A stretch of 64,000 nucleotides of DNA from assembly GCA_035041965.1 (NCBI GenBank), contig JAPYMA010002197.1, forward strand, positions 1-64,000, written 5' to 3'. The stretch's first letter is position 1, and each line of letters begins with the position of its first letter. Positions 12,101 to 24,647 of this stretch are shown here, piece after piece. The stretch is from Anisakis pegreffii (lineage: Eukaryota; Nematoda; Chromadorea; Rhabditida; Anisakidae). The position numbers and the translations under genes were made by a program. The notes below the pieces were generated by a model, which saw only the letters and a program-made list of their open reading frames with translations, was not told the origin of the DNA and ran no database searches.

Positions 12101-15100
12101 AACTTGTTGTAAATAATCACTGAATTTATCCCATTCCATTATACCGGTTGAATCGGAAATTTGTGAGAATACGTCTGAAAATTGATTAATTTTTAGCAGT
12201 CTTTTCTTTTCTGCTGACTGATTAAAGAATCAAGTTGGAAATAAATCGATGATTGTGTAATGCAGATGAATGAATATAATTGATTTCAGGCAAAACTTTG
12301 ATGGTTGAAAAAGTTTGGTAGCGCTAATAAACGGTTTGGACTATTGGGAGGGAGCAGCTTTGCAAAGAGATTGAATTTTTGTTCATTGGTTGGATGAGTA
12401 ACTCACATCGAAGTTTGTCAACAAGTTTACCAGCACAAATAGTTGCCAAAGCTATTTTTATTGAAAATACCGTCAATCGTCCGGTTTGTTGCCTGCAGTC
12501 ATATTATTTTAATCAGTCACTGGAATTGTTTATTGAATAAAACTGAAATTCCCATACTACTATCACTATAAGATCTGATTCTTGACGTGATGATGATATT
12601 CTGGTTTCAACTTGACATTTTGCTAGAACCGATTTGATAAAATCATTAAAATTATTAAAACAGGATGCTCACAGAAACGCAATGGAATAATTTTGAGCTG
12701 CTAATAAAAAAGATATGTTCACACACTGCTTCAACGATCAGCTTCGAATACAGACTCAGAATTAAAATTGTTCATGATCTTAACATATGCTGGTCAACCA
12801 GAACGTAAAAGTTCAAAAAAAAAAGATACCAAATCGAAAGGAATTGACTCTAATTTCAGTCTCATCTTAAATCATTCCATTGAAATATTATCTTAACCAC
12901 TGATTCTTGCGTCTTGTTGACGAATAGAAACAATATTTGCTAATGCCATTTTTGAATCACTCATTTACTTTTCAAAAGCAGATAGGAATGGATGAATGAA
13001 ACGTTTCAAATAAAGTTTACTAGTTCACTTACCTATCATAAGCACCAACAAGAAAACTCAATAGAAGTGAAATGGATTTGTCCGTATCGATATGTTGAGC
13101 GGTTGGTAAACGTTTATTTAAATTATGAAAAATGGTTGTCAAAAGGAGTTCTAATCGCGACATTTTTACCTGTAATCATAGTAAAATCATTGTTTTGTTT
13201 CCGCCAGTTGCTATAGAAATTCGCTCAGGCGAACACATTTTTTTTGGAAACCATAAAACACTTCAAAAAAGAAATGATTATGTTAACATAAGTGATTATT
13301 TATAATGACTGAGAGTAGTGAACAACTCTGAACATCATCTTGAAGACCGAACTCTAGATTAAAACCTGTCACAATCGAGTCAAAATGATCGAAAATATTG
13401 CTGTATTCCAGTGGTTCTCATAGTGGGTGAAATTACCCATTCTGAGTAATTTGGAGGTGTCAAGAGGTAATGGAGGGGTACGGGGAATTAGTATTTCGTG
13501 CAGTTGTTATGTTACATTCTTTTATTCTTTTGAGTATCATCAGCTCGTTCGGGCCTAACAGGATTTTCATTCTTTTCCTTGCTGTCACAATCGCTCTCAT
13601 AGCTTTTATCACCAAAAGTATTCTCTTCTGCTAATTTCTCATTCATTCCACTCAACAATTAAAGTCAAATTCTCATTCTATCAAATACACTCTATAATTG
13701 ATCATTTAACTGTCGAACGTTGTTGAGCAGCACTATTCGATTGCTGTGTTGTTGATTTCGGTTGTCAACACTCGTCAACGTATCCAGTAAATAGTATATG
13801 TTACAGAATAAGAAATTGATTCGAACTGTGAAGTGAAATGAGACGAAATGAATGAGAAAAACTCATCAATAGAACTCTGTTCGCATGTAATAGCTATGAG
13901 AGTGAATACAACACGTCTGAAAAGAATGAGAATTCATGTAAATCATTTAGAAGTGAACATGTCATAGACAATAGCTTTTCATGCAATCATAATCGACTGC
14001 AGTAATGAGCGACAGAACGGTCTGGGACACTAATTTCTTTGACGCCGTTGAGAAATTTCCGGATCGGTTATTCGTTTGTTCGCGACGTTATACGTAGAAA
14101 TAGTAAGTTATTGCATCAGAAGGGAGGGGAAACGGCGGCCTGCAAGATCGTCAAAAGGGGTAATGGAGCATCCGAATGTGGGAACCACCGCTATATCCGT
14201 TAAAATGATCACACTTGAAAAAGCTATGATCCATAATCGCTGATATTGCTTAATAACAAAGGATTGAATTTATCAAATCGCATTTTGGACCAAAATGGGA
14301 TATAGCTCCAGAGTGATCTTGAGCATGTTCGTTCTTATCACTCTTATGTCCATCTCCACCTATATCGCGCACGAGCCGTTGATATCGTGCTCTTCGTTTG
14401 TCATTTATTCATGCACTTATCCTCAATTTCTCATCAAATATCCAGTGTTTATCACGCAACAATCGTGCTCCCATCCTATCCCTCCAAATGTTTTTTTGCT
14501 GCCATTGGTTAATTGAACCAATAAAGTTCTTTGAGACGGCACAAGCTGAATTAGCAATGGAAATGCCGATCTAGAACGAGTTGAGGTGATATTGATGTTG
14601 AATGGCAACCTGAGTGGAGATTGGAAGTGCATTCAAGCCGTTTTCTCGAAACGATTCGATCATATTCCAAATATCAACCAAATGCACTGAAATTGTTTTC
14701 AGATTATCGAATTTAGTTCGAGTGAAATATTGCTGAGTAGACATCCAGTTGATCAGGAGTGTGTCAATCGGAGTTTTATGAAGAAAGGATGCGTAAATGG
14801 CGTTATTGGATGACGATTTGAGTAGGGATATTGACGATTTGATGACGCATGATAAAATGGCACATAGTCGAACTTCAACGAATGAAAAAAATTGTTCGAA
14901 AAAAGTTTTCACAAGAACAAAAGCCTTCATTGATTTTGAACGAAATGCATGTTTTATCTGTAAGAGTGTCGTCAATAAGCACTAAACAGCAGCTGAATGT
15001 GAAACAATTACCATTCGTTTTCTTCTGAATGAAACGCAATTTACACGCAGCTCTGTAGGTGGCAAAGCGAATTGAGTCGAAATCTTGCAGACCTGCAAAA

Positions 15101-16009
15101 ACATTCGAATTATATCCTGCAAACAAGCTGGCTGATATCTCTGAATCGATGGTTCTCAGCCTTTTTCTCGCCCACACCTTTCAAAAAGATTTTAAAATGT
15201 CCTCACATCCACTCTATATCTCTCATCCACTACAGCAAATGTCTATAGTGCAGATAAGTGTATAGCATTAGGATACTTTCAAGCCTTTTTTAAAAATGCA
15301 TAAGTAAAAGTTCAGCTTTGCGTTATTTAAGGTATGAAAAATGAAATGTTTTCTCGCACCCACAAAGGGCGCGAGCACCCTTGGTTGATAGACCGTGCTC
15401 TGGATATATTCGCTTGAACTGGTAAAAACAGCATATTGTACACATTACATAAGCGTCTAAGACAAGAGTGCTGTTCAGTGTAAATGTAACGAAAACTGTG
15501 GTCATCCTCATCGATGAGAAATTTCGTTCTCATTTATAAGAAATTCACAGAGATACTCCAATTCAGCGTTATTTGACTGTTAGATAAGATAAAAGTTTGC
15601 TTTCAATGAGTAGTCGCATTCAGTTGTAAATTCAATTTGTTATTGAACTCTTCAATGAAAAAGCTAATTTATATTCTGGATGATGTGACAGAACAGCCAC
15701 GAAAAGCTGCTAAATTTTCAAACAACATCAAATTAGGAGCTGCCATGAAAGGTTTGAGGAAAGCTTATAATTAATATCGAGAACTGAACGAACGAATTGA
15801 ATGATATTTTTATAAGTTGACTCATTCACAACATATCTTCTTGAATTAATTGCTACTTGATTGGCTCAATTTGCTGGAATTTTTCGCAAACAATCCAAGT
15901 TATGCCCGATAAACAGGCTGAGTTACTCACGCATCTCATCGATAAGTGCTTGAAGTTCAGCAGTTGCATCGTTCGCTGTCGATGCATCCACTTCAGACTG
16001 ACTCCACAT
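7165..16009 (-). CDS. dyb-1: Dystrobrevin orthologue, 13 exons
   Basis: Dystrobrevin is a cytoplasmic scaffold of the dystrophin-glycoprotein complex that binds dystrophin and syntrophins. Exons (minus strand, 5' to 3'): 16009-15931, 15092-15012, 14686-14610, 13169-13033, 12492-12407, 12174-12023, 11841-11701, 9623-9489, 9109-8822, 8327-8190, 8121-7931, 7670-7466, 7208-7165. They total 1754 coding bases, about 584 residues, near the size of other dystrobrevins. Recognisable blocks are [17 protein letters not shown] and [15 protein letters not shown] (EF-hand-like region), [25 protein letters not shown], the ZZ finger and two coiled coils. The start codon follows from phase: exon 1 ends ATG C, joined to GT CTG. 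All junctions keep phase except 8190/8121, which is one base short. An hAT-like element sits in the intron between exons 3 and 4. Confidence 0.93.
8592..8792 (-). pseudogene. Partial duplicate of the dystrobrevin ZZ exon
   Basis: This segment repeats 9542-9742 at an offset of exactly 950 bases with roughly 94% identity by eye. It holds the end of the upstream intron, the acceptor and the first 80-odd bases of the ZZ exon, then stops abruptly. One zinc cysteine has become Tyr (CQRY instead of CQRC) and the histidine end is missing. It lies inside the intron after exon 9 and cannot encode a complete finger. Confidence 0.92.
9489..11841 (-). CDS. dyb-1: Dystrobrevin exons 7-8: ZZ zinc finger
   Basis: Exon 7 (11841-11701) encodes [34 protein letters not shown] and ends CDACQ. 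Exon 8 (9623-9489) continues [18 protein letters not shown] and [13 protein letters not shown]. Together they form the ZZ finger with pairs CDAC, CQRC, CQSC and the terminal HSNEH histidines, so every expected zinc ligand is present. Both junctions are phase 0. A different frame over exon 7 looks like a reverse-transcriptase YLDDF motif but is a shadow. Confidence 0.95.
9542..9742 (-). repeat. Source copy of the ZZ-exon duplication
   Basis: This is the partner of 8592-8792. It contains the intact 5' part of ZZ exon 8 (9623-9542) and 119 bases of the upstream intron. It is the functional copy because it keeps CQRC and continues into the histidine motif. Confidence 0.9.
12023..13169 (-). CDS. 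dyb-1: Dystrobrevin exons 4-6: EF-hand-like regions
   Basis: Exon 4 (13169-13033) encodes [19 protein letters not shown] and [15 protein letters not shown], ending with two bases before donor GTAAGT. Exon 5 (12492-12407) encodes [19 protein letters not shown] and AGKLVDKLR, ending in one base before GTGAGT. Exon 6 (12174-12023, acceptor ATTTTCAG) encodes [18 protein letters not shown] through [13 protein letters not shown]. Phases close exactly. The second EF-like loop lacks the full set of acidic calcium ligands, as is usual in this family. Confidence 0.93.
13409..14190 (+). mobile_element. hAT-like non-autonomous element, copy 1 (782 bp)
   Basis: The left end reads CAGTGGTTCTCATAGTG and the right end GGGAACCACCG, which are inverted repeats. 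The flanking 8-mers CTGTATTC and CTATATCC match at 6 of 8 positions, consistent with the 8-bp target duplication of hAT transposons. No transposase frame is present. It lies in the dystrobrevin intron between exons 3 and 4. Internal sequence is shared with the copies at 25.9, 34.3 and 46.9 kb. Confidence 0.85.
14610..16009 (-). CDS. dyb-1: Dystrobrevin exons 1-3: start and first EF-hand-like block
   Basis: Exon 1 (16009-15931) starts [14 protein letters not shown] and ends IDEM plus one base before donor GTGAGT. Exon 2 (15092-15012, acceptor TTTTTGCAG) gives [18 protein letters not shown]. Exon 3 (14686-14610, acceptor AATTTCAG) gives [16 protein letters not shown] and ends STQ before a weak donor GTTGCC. 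These match the highly conserved N-terminal dystrobrevin/dystrophin block. The true 5' end could include untranslated exons upstream; a possible acceptor lies near 16300. Confidence 0.92.
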
Positions 16010-17940
16010 TTCGGTGTGGTCAACGCAAATCAGACGATCACTTCAGCCAGATGAAATTTGTTGCTTAGTAAAGTTGAATCGCTTTCAAAGCCATAGTTAA
16101 TAAGCACAGAACGAATAAATACACTTATATGTACATATCATCACAATATGCACTCCAAAAAATAATATCGTAACCAATCGAACAAGAAAGGCACTTCGAT
16201 AGTAATGGTTGAAGCTTTACTGACGACGCGTTGCCTCAGGAGAAATATTCTGACATCTGGCAAACGTTCAGTCAACGTCCAAGCGAGAAGCACTTCACTC
16301 TGCAAATATAACAAAACTAAAGGAATATTGAAGTTCTTCATCGAATATTCACCATTCAAACGTCACAAAGAATGTCTAAGAGCCACCAAGATGTAAAAAC
16401 CGATCAATAAATGAGATCATATATGAGGATTTCTCATAGATGCCAAAAGCCAAAACCAGCTGGAAAACACCAAAAATCCAATAGAACGATCGATAGCAAT
16501 AGGAAACTGACAAAATGAGAAGCGAAATACAAATGTTAGCGGCAGCACATATACATATATTCCTTTTCATTCGCTTATTTGCACGAACTTAATTAATCCA
16601 AGAAATAAATACGTAGGAGATGAAATAAAACTCTCTCAGCGCTAATCAAATAGTGCTCGCAATCTTGCTACAAATAAATGAATAAGATTTTGCATAATAC
16701 GAGTGAATCGTATGGAATGTGCACAAAATAAGCAATTTTCATCAACAATTGAAAAGTGCGAAAGGCTGAATTGAGTTGAGTTCAAGTCAAGTTAGAGTCA
16801 GGACTGAACAAAATTCAAGCAATAAATCAAAGTTGTATAAAAACAAACAAGCAAAAACAGCCAAATTGATGGAGGAAAAAAGTTAAACATCGCAAATTTC
16901 GAGATTTTTTTCAGAGTTGCAATTTGTGAATTCATTGCTTTTAATAAAAATGGCATACAGTTAATCAAATATTGATACCATGAATGATCAACAATACAGC
17001 GAAACGTCAATGAATTTGTTCACACCAATTAATCGACTTCCTTAAAACAATTTGATCCGTATAAGATCCTATCATTCGAACGTGAATCAGAGGCGATTGC
17101 ATGATCCGACTAAAATTACATGGGTCGAAATCTTCGATGTTATATAAGGTATAAGATACCAGGAGAATATAAATTTGCTGTTGAACATAACTTGACATAT
17201 TTATGTAAATGGGAAGAAATAACGCAATCAGATAAGACAAAAGTAATGGGAAAAATACTCCAAAACGAATGGTACCAAATAAGAAATTTTACGATGATGG
17301 CATAGATTCCATCACATTCAACACGTTAAGCGTAAATTATCGCTTAATGGGCACTCTGAGACTGTTTCTAGGCGTTTGGATGAACGAGTTATGTTAAATA
17401 GACTTTTTTTATAGCCAAAATTGATATTTGCGGTTCGGTTCTATTTTTGTCTGAAACGAATAAATATTCAACGAGGAAAACAATGAAAACAATGGAAATA
17501 AGTAAAAATAAGAACAATGATTGAGTAAAACAACTCAACGAATGATAAACACTGTATGAAAAATGAAGAAGTAATTACTTACGAATGAACTGAATGCATC
17601 AACGTGTGTGAGCAGCGCTCGCTTGTGAGAGTAAAAGTAAAAGTAATTACTGCTAGCGAAGTTTTCATCTTAAAAAAAACTACACACACATTCTTTTCAC
17701 TGATAATTAATATTGTTTACTGCAGCTTTGGCACACATCTTCAAATACCCTCAAAGAATTAATCGTTTGTTTATTTATTCATTCAATTAAGCATAACAAA
17801 AAGGTTGATCAAATGGGATGCGAGAGATGTGTGCTGCAACTGGGATAAGACATCCACAAAGGTTAGCGTGTTTGATGAAGCGATGTTGGACTGTTGATCA
17901 TTTTGACCATCCATCAATTGTGGTGCGATCGGCATTTCAG
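16010..17940. other. No supported gene upstream of dystrobrevin
   Basis: AT-rich DNA. A ttgcag acceptor-like site on the minus strand near 16300, followed by about 100 bases of better-balanced composition, could be a 5' untranslated exon of dystrobrevin. I cannot support a coding call. Confidence 0.4.
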
Positions 17941-17944
17941 AAAA

Positions 17945-18430
17945 TGCTTATAAATGAGCTCATTGTTTAGTGAGCTCGTAAATGAGCTCATTGTTAATGC
18001 GCATCTGCCCAACAGAAGCAGTTGCAGATGGGCAGTCGGAAATTGCATAACACCAGCACCCACTCAGACTTTTTTGTGTATCCTCGGAGAGAAGAAACAC
18101 TGCTGCCCTCAGCTGAGGGGAGATAAGCTGGTGAGTTTAAGATACCCGGGTTCAGGCTAATAGTTTACGCTCACCTAAAGGCAGGTACTCCATATCTTCA
18201 CTCGAGTTCAAGAGCAGGACGCCTATATAGAGTTGAGGGTAATCGCTCTATTGATACAGGGTGAATTGTCCATCAACATCGTCTAAGTAGCCGAGTGATC
18301 CTAGTCTCGTTCCACAGGCACCCTATTTCATCCGAGGGAACATCCCTTCCTACCTGAGACTCCGTCGCTCTCTGGAGTGGATCCGTTTTTCTGTTGGGTG
18401 AACCCTTCTCCCTGTCGGATAATGTCACTA
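17945..18430. other. GC-richer block with broken minus-strand frames
   Basis: Base composition rises visibly against the surroundings. On the minus strand, adjacent frames stay nearly open with coding-like text: SLGYLDDVDGQFTLYQ, a single TAG, then SDYPQLYIGVLLLNSSED and LPLGERKLLA before TGA. Upstream of that another frame reads GEGFTQQKNGSTPESDGV. The left edge holds repeated AATGAGCTCATTGTT and a hairpin CATCTGC/GCAGATG. A decayed gene or mobile-element fragment is likely, but I do not recognise the family. Confidence 0.4.
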
Positions 18431-21400
18431 CACAGTACCATAAGATAAAAGCAAGTAGATATTCTATGCTTTCAAAAATATTGATTCCTCATCACCTCAA
18501 GGGTTCCTAAACGAAGAGCAAATGCCCAACTTGAAGGTGATTTCAGGACAACAGGATAGAACTGAATCGTCCAAAAATTCTGGCCTTACTCTGCATTGTG
18601 ACATATATATTGGTGAAAGTTTCTTGTAAGCTGCTTTACTCAGTCACGTTCAGCTGCCATCGTCTTTTTTTGGTCTTCACCGAGCTCTCTTTCACTCGTC
18701 ATTATCACACATAATTACGAAGTTCTCGCATTCATTATCTGTCAAGAGCGCAATTAATTTTCGATGAAAGTTTGAATGTCGATTAATTTCACACTGATAT
18801 CATCTAATAACGGTTTTTAAGAATTCCCTATGATTATTGCTCGTTATCAATTATAGATCGATAAATCCATTCGTAGAGCAATCTGATTTTCAAAAGAATG
18901 CAAAGAGGAGAACGGACGGAAGTGAGTAAATAATAGAACACTCAATAAAATAAGTTACATGAAAGAGCGACAGTTCAAAGTAAACACTTTTAATTGAACA
19001 TTCATTCAGTTATTCATTCAATTCGGTTTACTCTAATCAAGCTTAAAGTCAGATTGAATGTTGTGCAGTTGAATGACGACGATTGCGATACATTCATTTT
19101 ACATTTAGCAGAAAAACTTCTGCTAAGTCGCTGAACGACTGCCGTCATCTCCTGTCTAAAAGTCAATTCAATCACATACTTCAGTTGAGCTTCATCTTCA
19201 CAAACAAAGTATTCTATGTTGTGCGGATAATATCAATAGAACGGAAACTTCAATAAGTCTAAATCAAAAAAAAATCTAAAATAAACAATTCACAATGCAT
19301 ACATATTTCTCATTTATTTCATTCGGAAACTTCTCTCTCTGCTTGTTTGCGCAACCCTCTTGTCTATTCGTTAAAAATGCTATATGAGACGAGTTGATGA
19401 AGAGGCAGAAGAAGACTAATCATCAATTAAGAATTGTTGAATAGAGTTGGATTAGGACAAGATTTGACAGGATCAACTAATGTGGTTCAAGGTTTCACTG
19501 ATGAATGTCATTGACTTGTTCACTACTAACACCGTGTGCCCCTACAAAACCTTCGATGACAACTAAACATTCCTTTCCTACACAAATGTTCATTGATCTC
19601 TCAAAAACAAAACCTCCAACAGGCTATTGATGAAAGAACATGAGCATAAAAAATATCTTATCAATTAGCCAAGATATAAAAGAAAGGCATGCATTAGTGG
19701 TGTGGTGCATATTTTGGGCTGCAGATGAAAGTCATACAGATGGCCGAATCGGCCTAACAGTATAATGCTTCACAAAGAAGATAAAGTACATTATGGAGAC
19801 ATTAAAGCCAAAAGGAAATGAATAAATAAATGAATAAATGCACGAATAGAAGACTAATACCAAAGCAATTTTAAGTGCACCAAATATTATGCACGAACGA
19901 ACACACACCATAAAATTCTCTCTTATTAAAAGATAATAATATTAAGATGAATATTTACGTTCGATGAGAACGTTGAACTGTTTTTTTCGGCATATGTTGA
20001 GCACATTCCAATAACGATACATAAAATTCATATGCACATAAAACACACTCATATGCTAGCACCCAAAACGTAGCATATAAAAGAATATTAACAAATATTC
20101 CTGATAGATTAAAAGCATACAGAAAGCTTAATGAAAAGACTAAATTTTAAAAAGATTCATCCATGGAATGATAAAAAACAAATGAATATAGTTATATGTT
20201 CATGAGTTAGAATACAAACTGAAATAACACATTCAAAGAGGATCAGTCAATATTAACCGTGTTTGGATGAAACTGTCATTTGAGTGAATTCAACCGAAAT
20301 TCAAACAAAACGTTAGCAGCAATAAATGCGTCAACGCCTTGTCTTCACAGCACATCTCATCTCGTCCCGTTTCGATCGATGTCTTTAAATCTTATCAATA
20401 ATTTCTTCATTCCTTATCGTTTCGTTGTGCTATTGCATTCTCCTCCTCATTTTTCAACTCCTACTCCTCAAACAAACCCAAGAGCAAACCAACCAAAAAT
20501 CGATCTAATCGTTTCTAAATAATTTCAAATAAAACATCAAAGACAACAACACAAACACAGTCTTCTCAATGCATCACATCTCGAGAACGTGAACGGTGCA
20601 CATGAATATGTCCCTTGAGGGTACATTTTTATCATTTGAAATTGAATTTCAAGCCATTAAAATATATCTTTGAGGCTTCATCACAACCGTGAAAGGATCG
20701 CATAATTCGAATAACAGTCGCCACAGAAACGATGAATGAGCTCTTGATTAGTCGAATGAAACCATCTTATTGATAGGGCATCTTGAAAGACGACGCCCTT
20801 TCAATTGTATCAAGGTTCATAGTTATACGGTTGAGTTGATTGAATTCACATTGATGAAAGGTTCAGATCGTCGAAAATGTGTTTGATCTTTTCAGATGAA
20901 CACGAGTGAATGAAATTAGCAAATTCTACTCTTAAGAACTATAGCAATACATCTGAAGAATTGTAAATCACCACTGAAAAACAGAAGTATTTCGGTGCTG
21001 TTGAATGCTTCAAATCGCTTTGTTTACATGAGACGTTCGCTTCAAAAAATGTGAACAACAAACAAGTTCAACGTTTCAATAAACATTCATAGAGCATGTG
21101 TCTTCAGGTGAATAAATGAAACAAAACAAACAAACAGAAAAAAAAGTGAAAACTGTTCGTGGAAAAGAGACTGACTCAGTGTTGCAAGTACTTGACAGTA
21201 TCGGATTCTCGTCTAAGAAGTCCAATTTAAATATCAAATTACACCTTTGAGAGTGATAGAACAGATACGTTTACACGAAAAAATGATTTGGAAATAGTCG
21301 AAGTGCTACTAGCATGCTGATGAGAACAATTCACGAAGGTATGACAAGAACTTTTTTTTCCATTTAGAAAGGCGCTTGGAGGGATGAAGACAATAGAATT

Positions 21401-22170
21401 GGCACGATACAGTTGGCCTGCCTCATTTTGCAGCAAAATCCTTTAATATCCTTCGCTATTTTATGCACCAAATGAAAAATGACGTGCTATTGATCGCATA
21501 AGAACAACATCGAAAAGCAATCATGAAACGCATATCAGAACCTATTCATCGCAAGTGTTACCCAAAAACGTGGACCTATAAATCGAACTGAAATAATTTC
21601 AATCAATTAACTTAAAAAATGAACATTTCCATTGTATTTTTGACGCGAACGAGGTGAGGAGATAATTCCACATCTTTGTATTGATCGCTGGATTAATGCA
21701 CGAATGTTCGCATGTAATCTTCATGTAATCTAAATGCCATCTTGCAAAGAGCTGAGATGATGACCTTTCTTGTAAGAAACATTAGAGATGGCCAATTAAT
21801 TGCTCAATCGGATGCGCGAGGTGTGATCATTTGCATTCTTCAGCTGTTATTTGTAATCCTCAAGAAATGATGTCTCGATTGGCAGGCACAAAAACTATCA
21901 TCATTCAACATAATTATCAACAATCATTCAACATAATTATAGATGCTATCATCAGCACATCAAAGATGCACAATTTCTTTTTGATACATGAATGGCGAAT
22001 ATTTTTCGATCACATAATTTGCGTACAAAAAATTTGTGTCCTCCATCAATTCATGTGTTTTGGGCGTTGAAATTGGATGTAAAATGAGTGAGAAAACTCG
22101 AATTTCATGGAAAAAGTTAAAGTGTGGAGGACACGCTTGCAGAAAAATGCCAACATATTAGTGACAAATA
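18431..22170. other. No supported gene
   Basis: AT-rich sequence with many short direct words such as AATGAATGAA. The open frame at 20280-20522 (+) is C-rich and has no splice context or recognisable motif. Confidence 0.4.
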
Positions 22171-22305
22171 ATGAGAATTGGTGCTGATTCACGTTTAGAA
22201 GCACACGAACGTAATCACGGAGTAACAATTATTCAACCAGTGAAAATACGTGATTTTATGAAGGAGCAGAATTCACTCTACCGGAGCTGTGAACAAGATG
22301 TGAGC
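22171..22305 (+). other. Weak first-exon candidate
   Basis: An ATG at 22171 has an upstream in-frame TGA and opens a frame reading MRIGADSRLEAHERNHG to YRSCEQD. It ends at a plausible donor GATGTGAGC at about 22300. Composition is more coding-like than its surroundings, but no downstream exon in matching phase was found and no family is recognised. Confidence 0.15.
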
Positions 22306-23170
22306 ATCTTGACTGAAGAAAAAATTTTTAATGAAAGGAGTTATGTTTACGAATATAGCTGCTGCTCTATGGCCAGGAATGAGGATCCAATTTCGAACTA
22401 ACTCATCCAATTTCGAGCTTCCGTTTAGCTCTGAATATGTTCTATCTGATAGTGAATATAGCGGGAATATGTTAATGATCAACACCGGATCAAACCTACT
22501 ATGCAATCTAATGGCATAATGAAATCGCTTGGCCATACGACATGGCTTCCGAAATTTAGCTATATCTCTGAATCTTTACAAAATCATTCGACAACACAAA
22601 TAATTTTCTGAAACTTCAGAATCTTATTAATCCAATAATGAAAAGAACAAGCGCTTTGTTGAGTAAAACAGAGCATACAACTAGCTTGACGACGGTACAC
22701 CTGCTATTGATTATTCATAGAGATATGAACGGAATGAAATGATCATCGGAATGCTGATAGGAAGTTTGTTTATGAATAAAAAGCTTGATCATGCTTCCAA
22801 TTATCGTTCAGGCGTACGTTAAGCATTTAAATGTTTGTAAGCACAATGAAACAAACGAAGATTCTTCGATAGGCACAAACTGCAATAACATTCAGTAAAT
22901 TATTGCTGGCGGGGAAAGTAGTAGGGAACGGAAACATTCAGAAAATTGTTCATGATTTTCGATTACAGCCGAGTAGTGGTGTAGTAGCAGTAATTGGTAG
23001 TATAGTAGTAAGTTGAGTGAATTGTGTGGCAAACAGCCATATAACCAATATACTCCTATAGATTTTTCGCTGGATTGTAACGGATAAAGATAGGATAGAG
23101 GAAGCATAGACGGACGAATAGAGAGAAAGCGTAAAATATCCACATCATATATCTCATCTCTGACAATCCA

Positions 23171-23250
23171 GTTAGGCAGCTAACCAGGCACTAAGCAACG
23201 TTGCGCTGATGTTTTATTGGTCGCTTGGCCTGGCTAGCTGGCCTCTTAAC
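23171..23250. repeat. Imperfect inverted repeat (fold-back)
   Basis: GTTAGGCAGCTAACCAGGC at 23171-23189 pairs, with a few gaps, with the 23-base arm at 23228-23250, which ends GCCTCTTAAC. The loop of about 38 bases contains the small palindrome AGCAACGTTGC. The DNA is GC-richer than its neighbourhood. Confidence 0.6.
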
Positions 23251-23446
23251 AGCAAGCAAGCACGCACGCTCACAATAAAGTGCCTATTCAAAGGCCTACT
23301 TGCTTCATCGGCCAAGTGTAACCAGGCTTAACTTTGAGGCTAAAATCCCATTCGTCTATTGATATGCTTGTTGTCTAATGTTGAGTTGCTTGAGTTCCTC
23401 GTGCATGTTATTCATAGATCCGTGAAGAGTGGCCACTTCCGTGATG

Positions 23447-23468
23447 TGATGATGATGATGATGATGAT
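23447..23468 (+). repeat. (GAT)n microsatellite
   Basis: About seven perfect GAT units occur in a row. The run lies inside a 100-codon open frame that I judge non-genic. Confidence 0.9.
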
Positions 23469-24647
23469 CACCTGCCATTATTTTACTCACATCAGTTACT
23501 CAACTGCAATTCTCGCTTATTTGCACGAATCGATGCCTTTACTTCAGCGATTGAGCAATATTTTTAGTCGTAATCACACAATGACATACTTTATCTGTAA
23601 GAGTTCACTTTTTGCTAATTACATTCGTGTGAAAGCATTTTGGATTTGTGAATATCTCTGAAATTAATTCATCCATTCATTTTGATGTTTTTTTTGGAAC
23701 GTTTTGATTAACGAGACTAGCAATTAGTGAATCTTGATAGATTCAATGGAATTATGCGATAACTTTTGAAAGGATTTTATCCATTCTCCTGGTATTTGAA
23801 ATCTGAATGCCATCTTCTGCTATTCCTATGAATAGGATCAGATTGAATGAGCATTGACAACGGGCACCAAAAAAATAATATGGCCTGGTTGTGGATATTC
23901 CACGATTATGTCTCGTCGAAATTTTCAAGATGTCGTCGTGGGATTTGATTTAATGGGCACTTATTAAATAGTGGCCCAAATGAAGTTAGAATATTGTGGA
24001 ATATTCACAAGCGGACCGTACTATTTTAAGTCAAGTGCTTGAAGACTGTGTCAGAACGAAAGACTGTAGCAGCAAACGCATAAGATTTTAGTCTTCTGCT
24101 AGTTACACCAATCAGAAAATCTGATTTCCCAAAGCAAAACAGTCGGAAAGAAAAATTTCTATGAAAACAGAGAGTGAAAATTTGACACTGCAATGTGGCC
24201 TTGTTACTTAAATTTGGAGGCTAGTGCATATGAGTAATTATCGTATTGATAGCTAGCATTATGAATTTGAAAAATGCCTGAACTGATGCTGGAACTGTTA
24301 TTTATATCACAGCTCGCAGAACGTCTCATGATCTGCTCGGTTTATCAAAAACGAATACCCTCAAAAATCTATTTGATTATGGCAATAAATGAAAACACTC
24401 ACTCTTATAACTATTTTTGATATGTTGTCATATCAAAATCAATCGTTTCAATGAGATCGCATATTGTGTGACCTTTCCATTGCTGACAATGAGAGGATGG
24501 TATGTTGAAAAACGACATGTGATATACGGATAAAGTATATTAGCAAAAAGATGTACAATCATAATCATTCACAATTTATTCATAAAAATATTTCATTCAT
24601 TTCTATTGTGATAAACTGATTAACTTTTTAAGAATACACATTTTTAG

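Noticed and set aside
14423..14632. A 69-codon minus frame just after dystrobrevin exon 3, considered as exon 4
   Set aside because: The true exon 4 is at 13169-13033, with clear similarity and exact phase; this frame has no family match.
15138..15535. GATGGTTCTCAGCC word at 15138 as the left end of another hAT-like element
   Set aside because: No matching right end or shared body was found downstream.
23359..23661. A 100-codon plus frame with a run of Met
   Set aside because: It is built around a GAT microsatellite, with no splice context or recognisable motif.
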